Assembly: GCA_963971305.1 (NCBI GenBank)
Contig: OZ020307.1
Location: 14,397,501-14,461,500 of the forward strand
Direction of reading: 5' to 3'
Source of the DNA: Arcuatula senhousia
Taxonomy: Eukaryota; Mollusca; Bivalvia; Mytilida; Mytilidae
DNA: 64,000 bases
Position numbers and translations under genes: made by a program. Under the pieces are notes generated by a model that was not told the origin of the DNA, did no database searches, and saw only the letters and a program-made list of their open reading frames with translations. Positions within the stretch are counted from its first letter, which is position 1. Each line of letters starts with the position of its first letter. Below are positions 34,462 through 45,975 of the stretch, one piece after another.

Positions 34462-34694
34462 ACTTATGGGGGTGTCACAGCCCCCGCCCCCGCAATACTG
34501 AATACCGTTTAAAAAAGGACAGAATACCGTTAAAAAGACTGCAATACCTAATTCTCTAAAGATCACGGTGTACGCATACCAAAAGCCTAAAAAACTGGAA
34601 CATCGCATACCGCGTACCACACCTTGGCGTACCAAATACCCTTTTAAAAGCACGGAATACCGCGTACCAAAAGGGCTGTGACACCCTCACTTAT
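34462..34694. mobile_element. MITE with GGTGTCACAGCCC ends and ACTTAT target duplication
   Basis: GGGGGTGTCACAGCCC at 34468 is inverted as GGGCTGTGACACCCTC ending at 34688. ACTTAT flanks both sides (34462-34467 and 34689-34694). The interior holds several ATACCG(C/T)-type words. It is only ~40 bases from the foldback element. Confidence 0.85.
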
Positions 34695-35425
34695 TGACAA
34701 ACCACTAGAAACACTGAAATTTTTACACCTAAACAATTGAATATACCTTTAAAGTTGAAAATTATCACATGTTCATGTACATGTTTAGTATGGGTAAAAG
34801 TGTCAATTAAGGTTAATTGCCGTAATTGACCTGATGATTTAACATGTTTAACAAACCATTTGGAATGCGGTGCACTTCATTTGAGTGAATTGATCATGAC
34901 CTTTCAATTTCAAGAGTAGGTAATCTTTCATTCTAGTATTGTTTTGTCATAGGTAAATTTGTTTATAATTGAAAAGCTCAGCTAGTGTCTGAAAAGGGTG
35001 ATATTAAAATTCATAACTTAATATAGGTGTATTATTTAAGGGGCTGACTGTCGGTAAAAAATCAACATGTGACCTAAAAGCTTTTTAGAGGCAATTTTTA
35101 CTTTTATTTAGGTTAAAACCATGCAGCCTTAACCTTGGGAATTTCATTGTTAACAACATGGGACCTACAGACTCATTAAAAATATATCCTTTACAATCAA
35201 CCTTCAATCATTAAAGCAGAGTTACTGTACTAGTCTCGCAAATAAATATTTTTGTAAACATAAATATATGTACAATGTATGAATTACTCAACTATTTTGT
35301 TTATTATGCTTTAGATATCCAACTCAAATAAAACATCTTTTCCATTATTTATTATTATTATATAAGTAACATATACCTGATGCATTTTTTATAATTCTGA
35401 TTCAGATTGAATATTTAAAGAAACC

Positions 35426-38400
35426 ATGAGAAGCCATATAAGGATAAAAGAAGAGACGGATGATCATCTTTTATTGGTCAAAGAACCAGGGTTGTATGGT
35501 TATGCTTTGCTAGCAGGTTAGTATTAATTCCGTGTCTTTATTGTGCTTGAAGTTATTTGTACTATGATACATGTGTATGTACAAGCTGAATCACAATTGC
35601 AATGTCTTTACTGAACACAGCAGTTATTTGATTTATAGCTACTAAACTTTCTGCCATTTATTAATGCTTCGTTATAAATCAAATAATGATATTCCTTTAG
35701 ATTTATTAGTGAATTGAAAAAAAAAATATCTAAAAGTTAATGAAAATGTATAAACATTAAAATTTGTGACTGAACACACTGGATTTCCACCTTAGATCAA
35801 ATACACCACAATGATAAGATAGAAGGGAAAAACTATTGAGAAGAAGTCCATAACCAATCACTTCATAAAAAGGTCACAAAGCTTTACAGAATAAACCTGA
35901 TATTGCAGATTTACTTCACTATCATGACTATTTTTATATACATGATATATAATTCATATACATTGTTATTCTTATTTTCCATCTTCTTTCAGCATTTACA
36001 GCCATTGGGTATGGAGCTGCATCATACAGCCAAGGTAACTTGTGCTGCATACTTAAGTGGCTGTCTGTGAATTCATTTTTTGAGCCTTAAAGGACAGGAT
36101 ATCCCACCACCAGTGGCTAACATGAAAATCAGTTATATTCAACCCTATTCCATGATAGTCATGAAGAAACATGAATTACCCCAAAAAAAGTTGCAAAAGA
36201 AAATAATTGAAAACAATCAACAGTTATTAAGAAAACCTAATTTAGAAGTTCTATCTTATATTTAATATATAAAGCCAAATTTCTTGGGCTAAATATCAAA
36301 ACAGTACACAACTTAACTTATTATACTACATATGACGTACTTTAACAAAACAATTTATTTCTATTCTTATACTTTATTGGTTTATGGCAACAAGTAAAAA
36401 TACACCAAATATTTTGCAAAATTATGAATGAAAACAATATTATGAAACAAAAAAGTAAAATATAATGGGGGCTAATATTGAACTTAAATATGCATATATC
36501 TAAAGTATTAACAATTCAACGTATGATTAATAATCTTATTTTGTTGTAGACCATTGTTTGTGGCAGTTAACTTATATATCATTTGGTGTGTTCCTAGGAC
36601 TGGCCTGTATTGATGATTATGAGGTATATTGGTTGGAAAGGTTGAAGAGCTGTGTACACATGTTAGAAAAAAGATAACTACAGTGTAAAAAAACATATCA
36701 CATCACATACATGTATGTTGAAACCCCCAAAAAGCTTAAGAAACAATGTTTTATTTTATATCTTTTTTTATGTTAAAATTTGGATTAAAATAAAGAAAGA
36801 ATGTGTCCATGGGACACGGATGCCCCCGCTGGCCTCAAATAAAAAGTTGAAGTGCAACAGGTCTGAAAGTCGCTTAGGACGCATAGTTTATCATACTAAA
36901 CCATCCTACCAAGTTTCAAATCAATCCCATGTACAGTTTCTGAGAAAAGCTTGACGGAAATTTTCATGTCGATTTTGGTATCGATCCAGCCCCAAACAGG
37001 AAGTAGATGTCCGACAGGTCTAAAATTCGCTTAGGACATATAGTATGTCATACTGAACCATCCTACCAAGTTTCAAGTTATTCCCATTGACGGTTTCTGA
37101 GAAAAGCTTGACGGAAATTTCGTACGGACGTACGTACGGACGGACATGAGTAAAACTTAATGCCCCCCCGACATGTCGTCGCGGGGGCATAAAAAAGAAT
37201 TGCATGTATTATCAAAAATGCACACAGTTTATTAAAAGTGAAATTTGTACTCTGCAGACCCTGTAAAACAGTTTTTTGTAACAAAATTATTTAGTTAAGG
37301 TATGCAAAAAAAAATTCTTGTTATGTGAAGTATTTTTAATAATTTATGTTCTATTTATATAGGAATGTCATATAAATAAAAAGGAAAAGGAGGCCAAATT
37401 GATAAGAATGACAGTGTGGGACAAAATTTATAACCTTATAACCAGCAAGCCTCCCCATACAGGTTAGTGGTAAAACAAAAGCCATTAGAATAATTTCAAA
37501 ATAATCTTTACTTTGAAATAATTATATTTGAATACAGTATATTATGGTCAGAATACATGTATAGGGTTTTTCATTTTTGCATGCAAAATCATTATAGCTA
37601 GTCATATCTGGGATAAAGTTGAATACTGTGGTTTCATTATTATTTGTTGGGTATCAATTTTCATTGTTTTTGTGGTTGGTCTTGAACCATGAAATTTGAT
37701 ACCCCACAAAAAGGAACTGTTACACTGATCTGTATGCTGCAAAACCAAAGAACCACTCATTTAAAATTCACAAACTGATTCTTTTTTATCAAACCATGAA
37801 AATTGGTACCCACGAAAATAAATGAATCCACAGTATCCTTATTTCTATGTGAAATAAAATTGTTGTAAAAAATAGAATTCATCTGTCACTTAATGATAGA
37901 TATTTTAAGTTTTAACAAAAATAATGTCATATTAGCTCAATTAAAATAAGATATAGACTTTAATATGCATGATCAAATACATTAAAAACATAAAATCGAG
38001 TCAAAGTGCTTTCAAAATTAAATCTTTTTATGTGATAATACAATATGCAAGCTGATCATATCTTTTTTTCTTTTCTCAGTGGTATTTGGGACAGATGATA
38101 TTATACGAGTACATGTAAAAGAAGAGACAGTGACCTACTTTGGTAAAGGTTACCAGGTCGTAATGTTTATGAACTCTGGAATTGATATAGGTGTCACAGA
38201 ATCTTATATTTTTGGAAATAATAGGTAAATTGTGTTTTAAAGATAAGAGGAAACAAAAATGAAAAACTGAGTAACAACAATAACATGTATAAGTCATCAA
38301 TACTTCCTTTTTGGTGACTTTATAATAATACACAATAGCATATGGTTGTTTGTTTGTTTGTGTTGTTGGCACATGCAAAATGGTTTCATTTGTGTCATTA

Positions 38401-40028
38401 ACTTAGCAACTTGTGTTTGAAACTATACCCAAAGGTAAACTAGATATGAAAAAAAGTTGTTTCATGTGGGACAGAACTAGGAACATCCAAGATAATATAT
38501 AATTTAAAACAAACTTAATCAATAAGAACAGGATTTGAAAGCAGGCCATAGGCTTTTACATATCTTTTCCAAGGATATTGTAATATGTAACCTAGGTTGG
38601 AAAGGCGGCTTTCCAAATTAATTTTCACACTAGGAGCATACAAAACAGAGGGGGTCACCCATGTCCTGATTTACTACACATAACATGATAAATAGACCCT
38701 GGAATTGAAAGTATACTTAAGGCATCCTAGGGTAGTCAGGGGCGTAACTTATTTAAGTTATTACAGAAAAATCACAACCATTTGTTATTAAACCATAATA
38801 TCAAGAGTTGTCTGCCCTTACAATCTATCTTTGTAATAACAAACATATGTGATTTGTTGGAAACCATGGTCTAGGGTAACAAATGTGTGTTATTTGGTAT
38901 TGTTTTGTAAAACAGTCATAATAACTTACACATGTTATTGTACTGCAAAATTACAGCTAATCTGCACAGTAAATTTCACAAAATTCTATCGTGCACAGTA
39001 AGTTTTTTAATTGAAAATCAATAATTAATAATTAAAGATTTGTTTCATTTCATATTGGGCTTAATTATAAAACTTCAGATGGCAAAAATCATTAGTAAAA
39101 TTACACAAGAAAATGACTCTTTTTTTTTCTAAATAAACTCATTATGTCTATAATAAGCCTACACTTGTTATGATCCAAAATGACAATAAAATGTATGTGC
39201 ATCAAATGAGACCATAATGTGATTAACCTTTTGATTTAACAAATCATAAACACTACTTCTTTGCTTTCTGGTCAAAATAACATAAGTAAGTCATCCCAGG
39301 ATACTATTTCAACAAATCACACATGTATGTTATTACAAGGTAAAATTGTAAGGACAGACAATTCTTGATATTATGATTCAATAATAAATGGTTGTGATTT
39401 TTCTGTAATAACTTAAATATAAGTTACACCCCTGACTGTAGGGAGAAATTACAAATGTGTACTATAAAAATGTTCATATCCTGGGCTACTGTAATAATAT
39501 CACATTACCCTAAGGGCTATTCCAGAAAAAAAATATCTCCTGGGGGGCAGAACGCCCATCAAATTTAGGGGTACCACCAGTACATTTAAATTTTATGTAT
39601 TGCAATGCATTGTATGTAGAATTTTTGTATCTGACCCCCACCAACAGAATTTTAATTCAAGTGCATTCTGCCCCCAGGATATATTTTTTTTCTGGAATGG
39701 CCCGAAGACCTCTGCATGTAAATTTGCTAAACATTAGTTGCATCACATCATTGCTTGCTATTTGTCTTTTCTCTTGGACATTGAGATTGATCCTCAAAGT
39801 TTGGTAATTTTGTTATTACCTTTATTTTCTATTTTGCTCCATTTTAGAAATGAACCAGATGAGTTAGCCAGCAAGATTAAGACATTCCTGGATTTGACAG
39901 ATTTACCAGAGGAGGAGACACAAGATCTTTCTGATGATAGCAGTTCTGGACCAGAAGAAGATTTTGAATACATATCTAAAGATAGGATTGAGGAAGAGCT
40001 AAAAGGTGATACACAGACAGACGAATGA
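35426..40028 (+). CDS. CYBC1: Cytochrome b-245 chaperone 1 / EROS (6 coding exons, complete)
   Basis: ER membrane chaperone that stabilises gp91phox (CYBB) for assembly of the phagocyte NADPH oxidase in vertebrates. Coding exons: 35426-35516, 35993-36034, 36550-36623, 37363-37462, 38080-38224, 39848-40028; 633 bases, 210 residues plus TGA, all GT-AG and in phase. Human EROS is 187 residues. The match is clearest at IIRVHVKEETVTYFGKGYQV (~110-129) and in LASKIKTFLDL near the C-terminus; SLLV/ALLAAFTAIGYGAASY and LTYISFGVFLGLACI form two likely membrane segments before a cytosolic domain. The tail is acidic and Ser-rich (DLSDDSSSGPEED), as in vertebrates. The start is the first ATG after the acceptor at 35406. 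Introns carry copy c of the double-hairpin family, a long-TIR foldback element and a MITE. Its role in mollusc haemocytes is inferred. Confidence 0.92.
36803..37191 (+). mobile_element. Double-hairpin modular repeat, copy c
   Basis: Opens with hairpin GTGTCC-ATG-GGACAC (36803-36817), then GATGCCCCCGCTGGC. Two modules contain TCGCTTAGGACGCATAG-like, CCATCCTACCAAGTTTCAA and GTTTCTGAGAAAAGCTTGAC. A CGGACGTACG block follows and it ends with a hairpin TGCCCCCCC...GGGGGCATA (to 37191). The stem differs from copy a at paired positions. In CYBC1 intron 3. Confidence 0.75.
37623..37836. mobile_element. MITE with TACTGTGG / CCACAGTA ends
   Basis: ATACTGTGGTTTCATT at the left is inverted as AATGAATCCACAGTAT at the right, with an internal GGTATCAATTTTCAT / ATGAAAATTGGTACC pair. 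TA ends suggest a Tc1/mariner-type MITE. In CYBC1 intron 4. Confidence 0.7.
38726..39442. mobile_element. Foldback element with ~145-bp inverted ends (hAT-like CAGGGGCGTAAC)
   Basis: The left arm CCTAGGGTAGTCAGGGGCGT... is matched by the inverted right arm ending at 39442. Both arms share AAGTTATTACAGAAAAATCA, CAACCATTT, ATAATATCAAGA and GTGATTTGTTG. CAGGGGCGTA-type ends are typical of hAT elements. No transposase and no clear 8-bp target duplication. In CYBC1 intron 5. Confidence 0.75.
39514..39703. mobile_element. MITE with GGGCTATTCCAGAA ends
   Basis: GGGCTATTCCAGAAAAAAAA is inverted as TTTTTTTTCTGGAATGGCCC. Internal TGGGGGGCAGAACG and TTCTGCCCCCAGG are also inverted. Related by its ends to the MITEs at 42979-43165 and 56951-57153. 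Its right end is ~145 bases before the last CYBC1 exon. Confidence 0.75.
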
Positions 40029-40354
40029 TCAATAGAAATAACAAGATTTATGTAGATTACTAGAGAAATTTCTGCTTTAGTATTGTGTAACATTTAATGA
40101 TTGATATATATTTTTTAACAAACTTTATTGTGGGCAAATTTTATTTGTAAGGTTATTTTTTACCCCTATATACCCCATGTAGATGCAAGTTGTCATGTGA
40201 TACCCTTAATTTGGTTGAGAATTGGGAACAGTATATTCCTCAATTTAGTTATTTAGTTCAAGGTCATTTTGTAACTAAATAGTCACAAGACTCCAAAACA
40301 GATTTAAATCATATTCACAGCTCTTTAGTTAGTTTGATCTTCAAAGAAATCTAA

Positions 40355-41267
40355 AATAAAGAACAGCTCCTTTCAGGGGTTTAATTTTATGGAGTATCAA
40401 ATTGATTTCCATTTGATATCCTATTTGTTATGATTTAAAAAATTACTATTTTGTCTTAGCATAAGTCACGAGTGGTAACTTTTCTCTTATATTGTAATTA
40501 TTTTAATTAAATCACAAACACACAAAAATATTATGAGATTATTAACAAGATTACAGGTTATTTAGATTCTAGTCAAGCTTTCATTAAAATGTTAGGTCCT
40601 CACTAATAGATGTCAGTCTAATACACATTTTCCTTATAATTACCATTTACCAAAAGTTATTATCAGTACTTGTTGACCGGTGATTCCTAGGTTTTGTATC
40701 TTGTAATTATGTTTTATGGGATGTAGTTTCCTGTGCTTTAAAATATTGTGTTTCTATATAACAATGTGTCTTCTTACTTTATAAAGCATTTATTGTTGAT
40801 TTTGGTCAAAATGGGTGCATTTATAATTCTTTTAATAGTAGCAATTGATAGGAACAGAAATCAAAAGTTTACTGATTTGTAATTTAAAAAGCCACCATTG
40901 GCTTGCCATAGTTACACCTGTCTAAGTTCCTTAATGTGTTTGGCATTTTCAACTTTTGGTAGAGGGCCTCTGATGAGTCTTGAATAGACGAAACGCGCGT
41001 CAGGCGTTGCAAAAATTATTGTCTGGAACTTTGTTGTAATTAATATTCCTTAATGCTACAAATTGCAGAATTACAGATACATTCAATATTTGTTGTATTG
41101 TTTTTTGATATTTGATAGTTGTTTTTGTTATGTTATATTATCTCACATGGATTATATCTTTATATATTCAATGTACATGTTACTGGGTTGGAAAAACTGT
41201 TTTCAGAGATTCAAATCACAAACCTTGGGAGTTCATAAGACATGTTTTTTTCAAGTGCTGTAATAAA
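40355..41267 (+). terminator. Candidate CYBC1 poly(A) signals
   Basis: AATAAA occurs at 40355-40360, 327 bases after the stop codon, and again at 41262-41267. Use of the distal site would place the hammerhead ribozyme (40961-41012) inside the 3' UTR. Confidence 0.4.
40961..41012 (+). ncRNA. Type I hammerhead ribozyme
   Basis: The full catalytic core is present. CTGATGA lies at 40970-40976. Stem II is GTCT (40977-40980) with AGAC (40986-40989), closing a TGAAT loop. GAAA is at 40990-40993. A minimal stem III CG-CG-CG (40994-40999) is followed by TC, so the predicted cleavage is after C41001. Stem I pairs GCCT (40966-40969) with AGGC (41002-41005). The very short stem III is typical of metazoan retroelement and retrozyme hammerheads. 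Only one copy is found in this window, so a tandem retrozyme unit is not evident. Confidence 0.9.
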
Positions 41268-41624
41268 ACTTGATGAGAAGTGCATGGAAGTAAGTTTCAA
41301 CTTAGATCTCTCTTTTTTGTCATGTTACTTTACATGCTTTAATGCTGGTTTTTGTAATGTTTAAATTTCTATAAAGCAATGATTTTTTGGTTAAATTATA
41401 CATAATTCATCTTATTCTCCACATAGCTATTGGTAAATGCAATGTCTTTCAAATATTGTATTGCAATAAACTAACAGTATTTAGACAATGTTGTTTTACA
41501 ATTTTGTTTATCCAAGGAGTACAGATTTTTTTGGGGGGTGGGGGTGACGTAAAGACTTTTTCAGTGAGCAAATCAAGGTGCATAAATTTTTAGTGTTTTT
41601 TTACATCAATTGTTTGCATATATC

Positions 41625-42062
41625 ATAGACCTCCAACATGTAGTACCAAGATATGACCCTTTACTTAGAACTTGACCAAAGTCAGGCAAAGTGTTAGTTA
41701 ACATATGTATGGAAACTAAGGACAGACTGACAAAACTCTATGTCTAACCCACAAACGTTACATTCTAATAGTTGTTAGGTGCAGATTTGTCATTAGGCTA
41801 TGTGCTGCATACATGCCCTAAAAATGATAAAGATTTATACTTAAGTTGTCTATTGGAAAATGGTGTTGATAAAATGAACTTGAAAATGTGTTTATGAGCC
41901 ATGGCTTGACCTCCCATTCTTGGAATTTATAGATCCCTTACATGTATATGTAGTTCCCAAGATATGGACATTTACTATGAACTTGACCAAAGCGTAAGTA
42001 AAATATGTACAGACAGACTGATAAAACTATATGTCTAACCCACAAATGTGGTGGGCCATAAA
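41625..42062 (+). repeat. Degenerate modular repeat with two similar halves
   Basis: Two halves each contain ACC/CCAAGATATG, AACTTGACCAAAG, ACAGACTGA and AAACT-TATGTCTAACCCACAAA. The end GTGGTGGGCCATAAAAA resembles the 3' hairpin end of the double-hairpin family, but no 5' hairpin is clear. Confidence 0.45.
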
Positions 42063-42197
42063 AATCAATGTGTTCTTCCAAGCTTTTTGACATTAAAGAT
42101 TAAAGATTTCTTGTCTTGACATCATTTTCAAGGACATAATTTTTGGTCTATAGCTGTTGAGAACATTTTTTTTTCTTCCATCTTGTTTACTGCATAC

Positions 42198-43320
42198 AAG
42201 AGGCTCCCAGAAGCCTGAATCGCTCACCTGACATATGTGCCTGAAGTAAAGGTTATAGGGCAAAATCTATTTGACATTGAAAGGGTCATAAGTTTAATAA
42301 AGGGGTCATCTGACAATATGGTGGATCCTAAGGTGCTGATCACTTTTGTTCTCAATCAAAATTTAAAAATCTGTCACCCTTTTTGAGTTATTAGCAAAAA
42401 AATGCAGTTTAACCCATTGTTCAATTTTTAGCCACAGCGACCATGTTTTACAACCAATCAAAAATCCCCACATCAGTTCTATACACCTAATGCTAATAAA
42501 CAACAATACCAAGTTTGGTTGCTATTGGACTAAAAGTGTCAGAGGAGTTAACGTTTTCAATGTAATGAGGAAATGCTTTTTAAATGCTCAATTTTGACGT
42601 TCTAAGGGCAATAACTCCTTAAAGGAAAATTTCTACAACTTTGACCCTATTACATATATATTTTGTAGATCTTGATGCGCTTACCAATATGCAAGTTTTC
42701 AAGATATTGAGCTAAACAGGTGCAAAATTTGCAAAAAATCCACAAAAAGGGCAATAACTCCCACATGGGTTGTTGGATTTTCTTCAAAATTTCAGAGCTG
42801 GTAGATCTTGAAGTGCTGATCACTTTTGTTCCAATCAAAATTTTAAAATATGTCACCTTTTTGAGTTATTTGCAAAAAAAACTGCCATTTACCCCTATGC
42901 TCTATTTTTAGCCACAGCGGCCATGTTTTATGACCAATCAAAAATCCCCACATCAGTTCTATACACCTAATGCTAATAAGGGCCATTCCAGAATTAATTA
43001 TATGGGGGGGTCGGAAGGCACTTAAAATAAAATTTTATGGGTGGTGGTATTTTTAGATATTTCTCAAATGCAACATAAGGAAAAAAAAATTAAAATTTTA
43101 TGCATGGTGGGTATAAAAAAAAGTGCCTTCCGACCACCCCATACATTTATTTCTAGTATAGCCCTAAACAACTATACCAAGTTTGTTTCCAATTGGACTT
43201 AAAGTGTCGGAGGAGTTAATATTTTAAAAAGTTTACGGACGGCGGAGGACGGGCTACGGGCGGACGACGGACGCCAAGTGATGAAAATAGCTCACATGAC
43301 CCTTCGGGTCAGGTGAGCTA
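42198..43320 (+). mobile_element. Double-hairpin modular repeat, copy d, with nested MITE
   Basis: Opens with hairpin AGGCT-CCCAGA-AGCCT (42201-42216), then CGCTCACCTG. Modules contain GGGCAATAACTCC, CACATCAGTTCTATACACC and ACCAAGTTTGGTT. It closes with a GGACGGCGGAGGACGG block and hairpin GCTCACATGACCC-TTC-GGGTCAGGTGAGC, split here by the loop, ending at 43320. A MITE interrupts it at 42979-43165. Same type as 59555-60417. Confidence 0.8.
42979..43165. mobile_element. MITE nested in copy d (AGGGC...GCCCT ends)
   Basis: AGGGCCATTCCAGAATTAAT and GGGGTCGGAAGGCACTT are inverted at the other end. The uninterrupted sequence CTAATGCTAATAAACAACAA at 42487-42506 shows the empty site, so insertion left at most a 2-3-base duplication. 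The copy at 56951-57153 is the same family in opposite orientation. Confidence 0.8.
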
Positions 43321-44160
43321 AAAACCATGAATCTATCAAATGTGTTACACAGGTTATAGCAGTTCATAGACTTATTTCTTGTATGAAGCAACGCCTCCAA
43401 AGCTATCAAAAAAGACAAAAGCAGCAGTGTAACCAAAAAGTACCAAAAATTCAAAAATATTTGATTGGAGTAAAAAGTTCCAAACAGAACATGAACCAAA
43501 TCTGCAATTGAAGCTTTAGTTTTAAAGAAGGTAATTTTCCCTCAGTTTTTTATACATTAAGATATGCAGGCATTGAAATTGTAAGATGACTTATTAGATA
43601 AATTAGAAAATAAAGGAAGCAATCAATATTTTATTTCATTTATTTGGAAATCACAACCATATGCACCAATCACAAACAAACAGAAAAAAACAAGACCATG
43701 TATACGAAAAAGTAAAATATGCAATAAATTCTTTAAAAAATTTTTAAATACCGATGTGTATAAAAAAATCATTAAAATATAGAAATATAGTATGAACAAA
43801 AAAATACTTGAAAGAAGCACTAAAAATTAATTAATATGTTTTGCCTTTACAATAATCACATGTAAAATCATTTCTCCCATTTGTTTCTCAAATTGATGTG
43901 AAACTTAAACAAATGTGTCTTTAAAAGACACAAATCAACAGCTAGCTTGGTATATAAAAATGGAAAAGTCAACAAATATATACAATTTAGATAATACAAG
44001 AAGTATTTTATATTCACTTTGTAGAACTAAATATTGATACACCTATAATGAGTAGTTTAATTAATATATCCAAATTTAAAAATGTTTACTATATATCTAC
44101 AATATTAAAATTTGATTTAAAATCTGACTAACTGAGTGACGAGAGAAAACATATAAGAGT

Positions 44161-44654
44161 TAAAAGTTATTTACGCATCAAATATAAGCATAAGAACAAT
44201 TTATATTATATAATAAAATGATATATGTGCCTGAAGTAAAGGTTATAAGGCAAAATCTATTTGACATTGAAAGGGTCATAAGTTTAATAAGGGGGTCATC
44301 TGACAATATGGTGGATCTTAAGGTGCTGATCACTTTTGTTCTCAATCTGTCACCCTTTTTGAGTTATTAGCAAAAAAATGCAGTTTAACCCAATGTTTTA
44401 TTTTTAGCCACAGCAGCCATGTTTTACGACCAATCAAAAATCCCCACACCAGTTCTATACTCCTAATGCTAATAAACAACAATACCAAGTTTGGTTCCTA
44501 TTGGACCTAAAGTGTCAGAGGAGTTTACGTTTTCAATGTAATGAGGAAATGCTTTTTAAATGCTCAATTTTGATGTTCCAAGGGCCATAAAAAGTTATTT
44601 ACGCATCAAATACATGTATAAGCATAAGAATAATTTATATTATAAAATAAAAAT
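44161..44654 (+). repeat. Secondary copy of 42231-42610 flanked by ~60-bp direct repeats
   Basis: The interior 44221-44589 is a close copy of part of copy d, lacking both hairpins and a ~15-base stretch. It is bounded by AAAGTTATTTACGCATCAAA ... TTTATATTAT on both sides (44161-44220 and 44590-44654). Confidence 0.8.
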
Positions 44655-44679
44655 GTGAATGTAAAAGAAGTTTATACTT

Positions 44680-44762
44680 ATATATTACAGAGTACTCAAA
44701 CAATATAACCAAACAATAAATATTATATATTACAGAGTATTCAAACAATATAACCAAACAAC
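44680..44762 (+). repeat. Short tandem duplication (~45-bp period)
   Basis: ATATATTACAGAGTA-TCAAA followed by CAATATAACCAAACAA occurs twice with one substitution. Confidence 0.9.
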
Positions 44763-45824
44763 TAAAACGGTTGAAACAAAACAGGTGGAACATACCTCAG
44801 TGCTTGTTATGACTTTGTTCATTAATTAGTTAGTAAAACCTGGTTTTACGGCACCAAATTTACCTCTCACACATTGCTTTCTAGATCCTGGTAATAATTA
44901 AATAACAAACTTTTCATTTGAAAACAAGATACAAAAATATATTCCAAAAATCTTGTTTACAAAAACAAGAGACAACTTAAATTCTAAAAAAAAAGTGGAG
45001 AGACATTAAGTAGATGAAAACAGCAAAATATTTGCTAAATACAATTCCATGGATTTCAAATACATGTATAATCATATAAATTAGCACATTTTCCCAACAA
45101 AATATCTGCATTTGTATACAATTGTACAAAATTCCTCAAATTATCAAAATAAAAGGTTGAATGAAGTTATTTTAATGATCCCTTAGACAAAAGAAGTGTA
45201 CTAGATGGCTGAAATTTTGTAATACTAAATTTCATTTTTATTGGGGGGGGGGGGTAACCATTTTCATGGGCAGAACTTAACCACAATAGATAGACTGCTT
45301 CTCATTGACAAGAATAAAGTAAATAGCCAAGTATTTCAAAGGAATATAACAATACAGTTTGTAATAATACAAGAGTTAACACTAAAGTATGGCCTTACTT
45401 CCCCTATATTTTGAAATTATAAGGATTTTCAGTTTCTGAGATCAAAAGGTGTTTGTAGAACTTAAAAATTGCAATTAAATATATGCAATTAAAATTATCA
45501 AAGTCACTCAACCAGAAAATCAAGGGCAAGGTCAAAAGATGGGGATGCAACTGTACTGAGCTATTACTAGGGCATATGCGTACCAAGTTTCATCAACCTA
45601 GGACCTATAGTTCCTGAGATTTGGAGGTGCTCATAAAACCTTAACGAGTGAACTCAGGTGCTCCGGAAGAGTTAGGAGTTCCTTTTTGTTGCAACATACC
45701 CATTGTGTTGCTATAGCCAATTCAGCCAGTCATATTGGGTAAATGAGAACAAAACAAAGCTCTAGAATAATTATAATTAGAATCATGTGAGATATGTTAA
45801 CTCCATAAGCTTAGGGAAAGTGTG

Positions 45825-45975
45825 TGAGTATCTTGGTGTTTAACACCTTTTTGGATGCAACTGGGCCATATAGCTAGGGCAGTCAGTTTTAATGGTAGAG
45901 AAAACCAGGTAACTGACGAATCTAATCACATACAGGTGGGAAAGTCCTTGTTTTGTATATTACATGCTGGGAATC
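45825..45975 (+). repeat. Degraded relative of the 4110-4262 SINE-like repeat
   Basis: Shares GTGTTTAACACC, GGGCAGTCAGTTTTAATGGT, GGTAACTGAC and AATCTAATCACATACAGGTG, but has lost the GGAGTACCCGG core. Confidence 0.5.

Larger units (their letters stand above)
25946..35405. other. Intergenic region between CARF-like gene and CYBC1
   Basis: Holds repeat-derived sequence (25980-26530), satellite array 2 (26532-31107), AT-rich unique sequence (31108-33500), a foldback element, a MITE, and unassigned DNA up to the CYBC1 coding start exon. The exon with the CYBC1 ATG begins at a splice acceptor (35405/35406), so a noncoding first exon must lie upstream; I could not place it. The frame 31875-31970 ends at a donor-like AAAG-GTAGGT but has no recognisable product. 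Confidence 0.6.
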
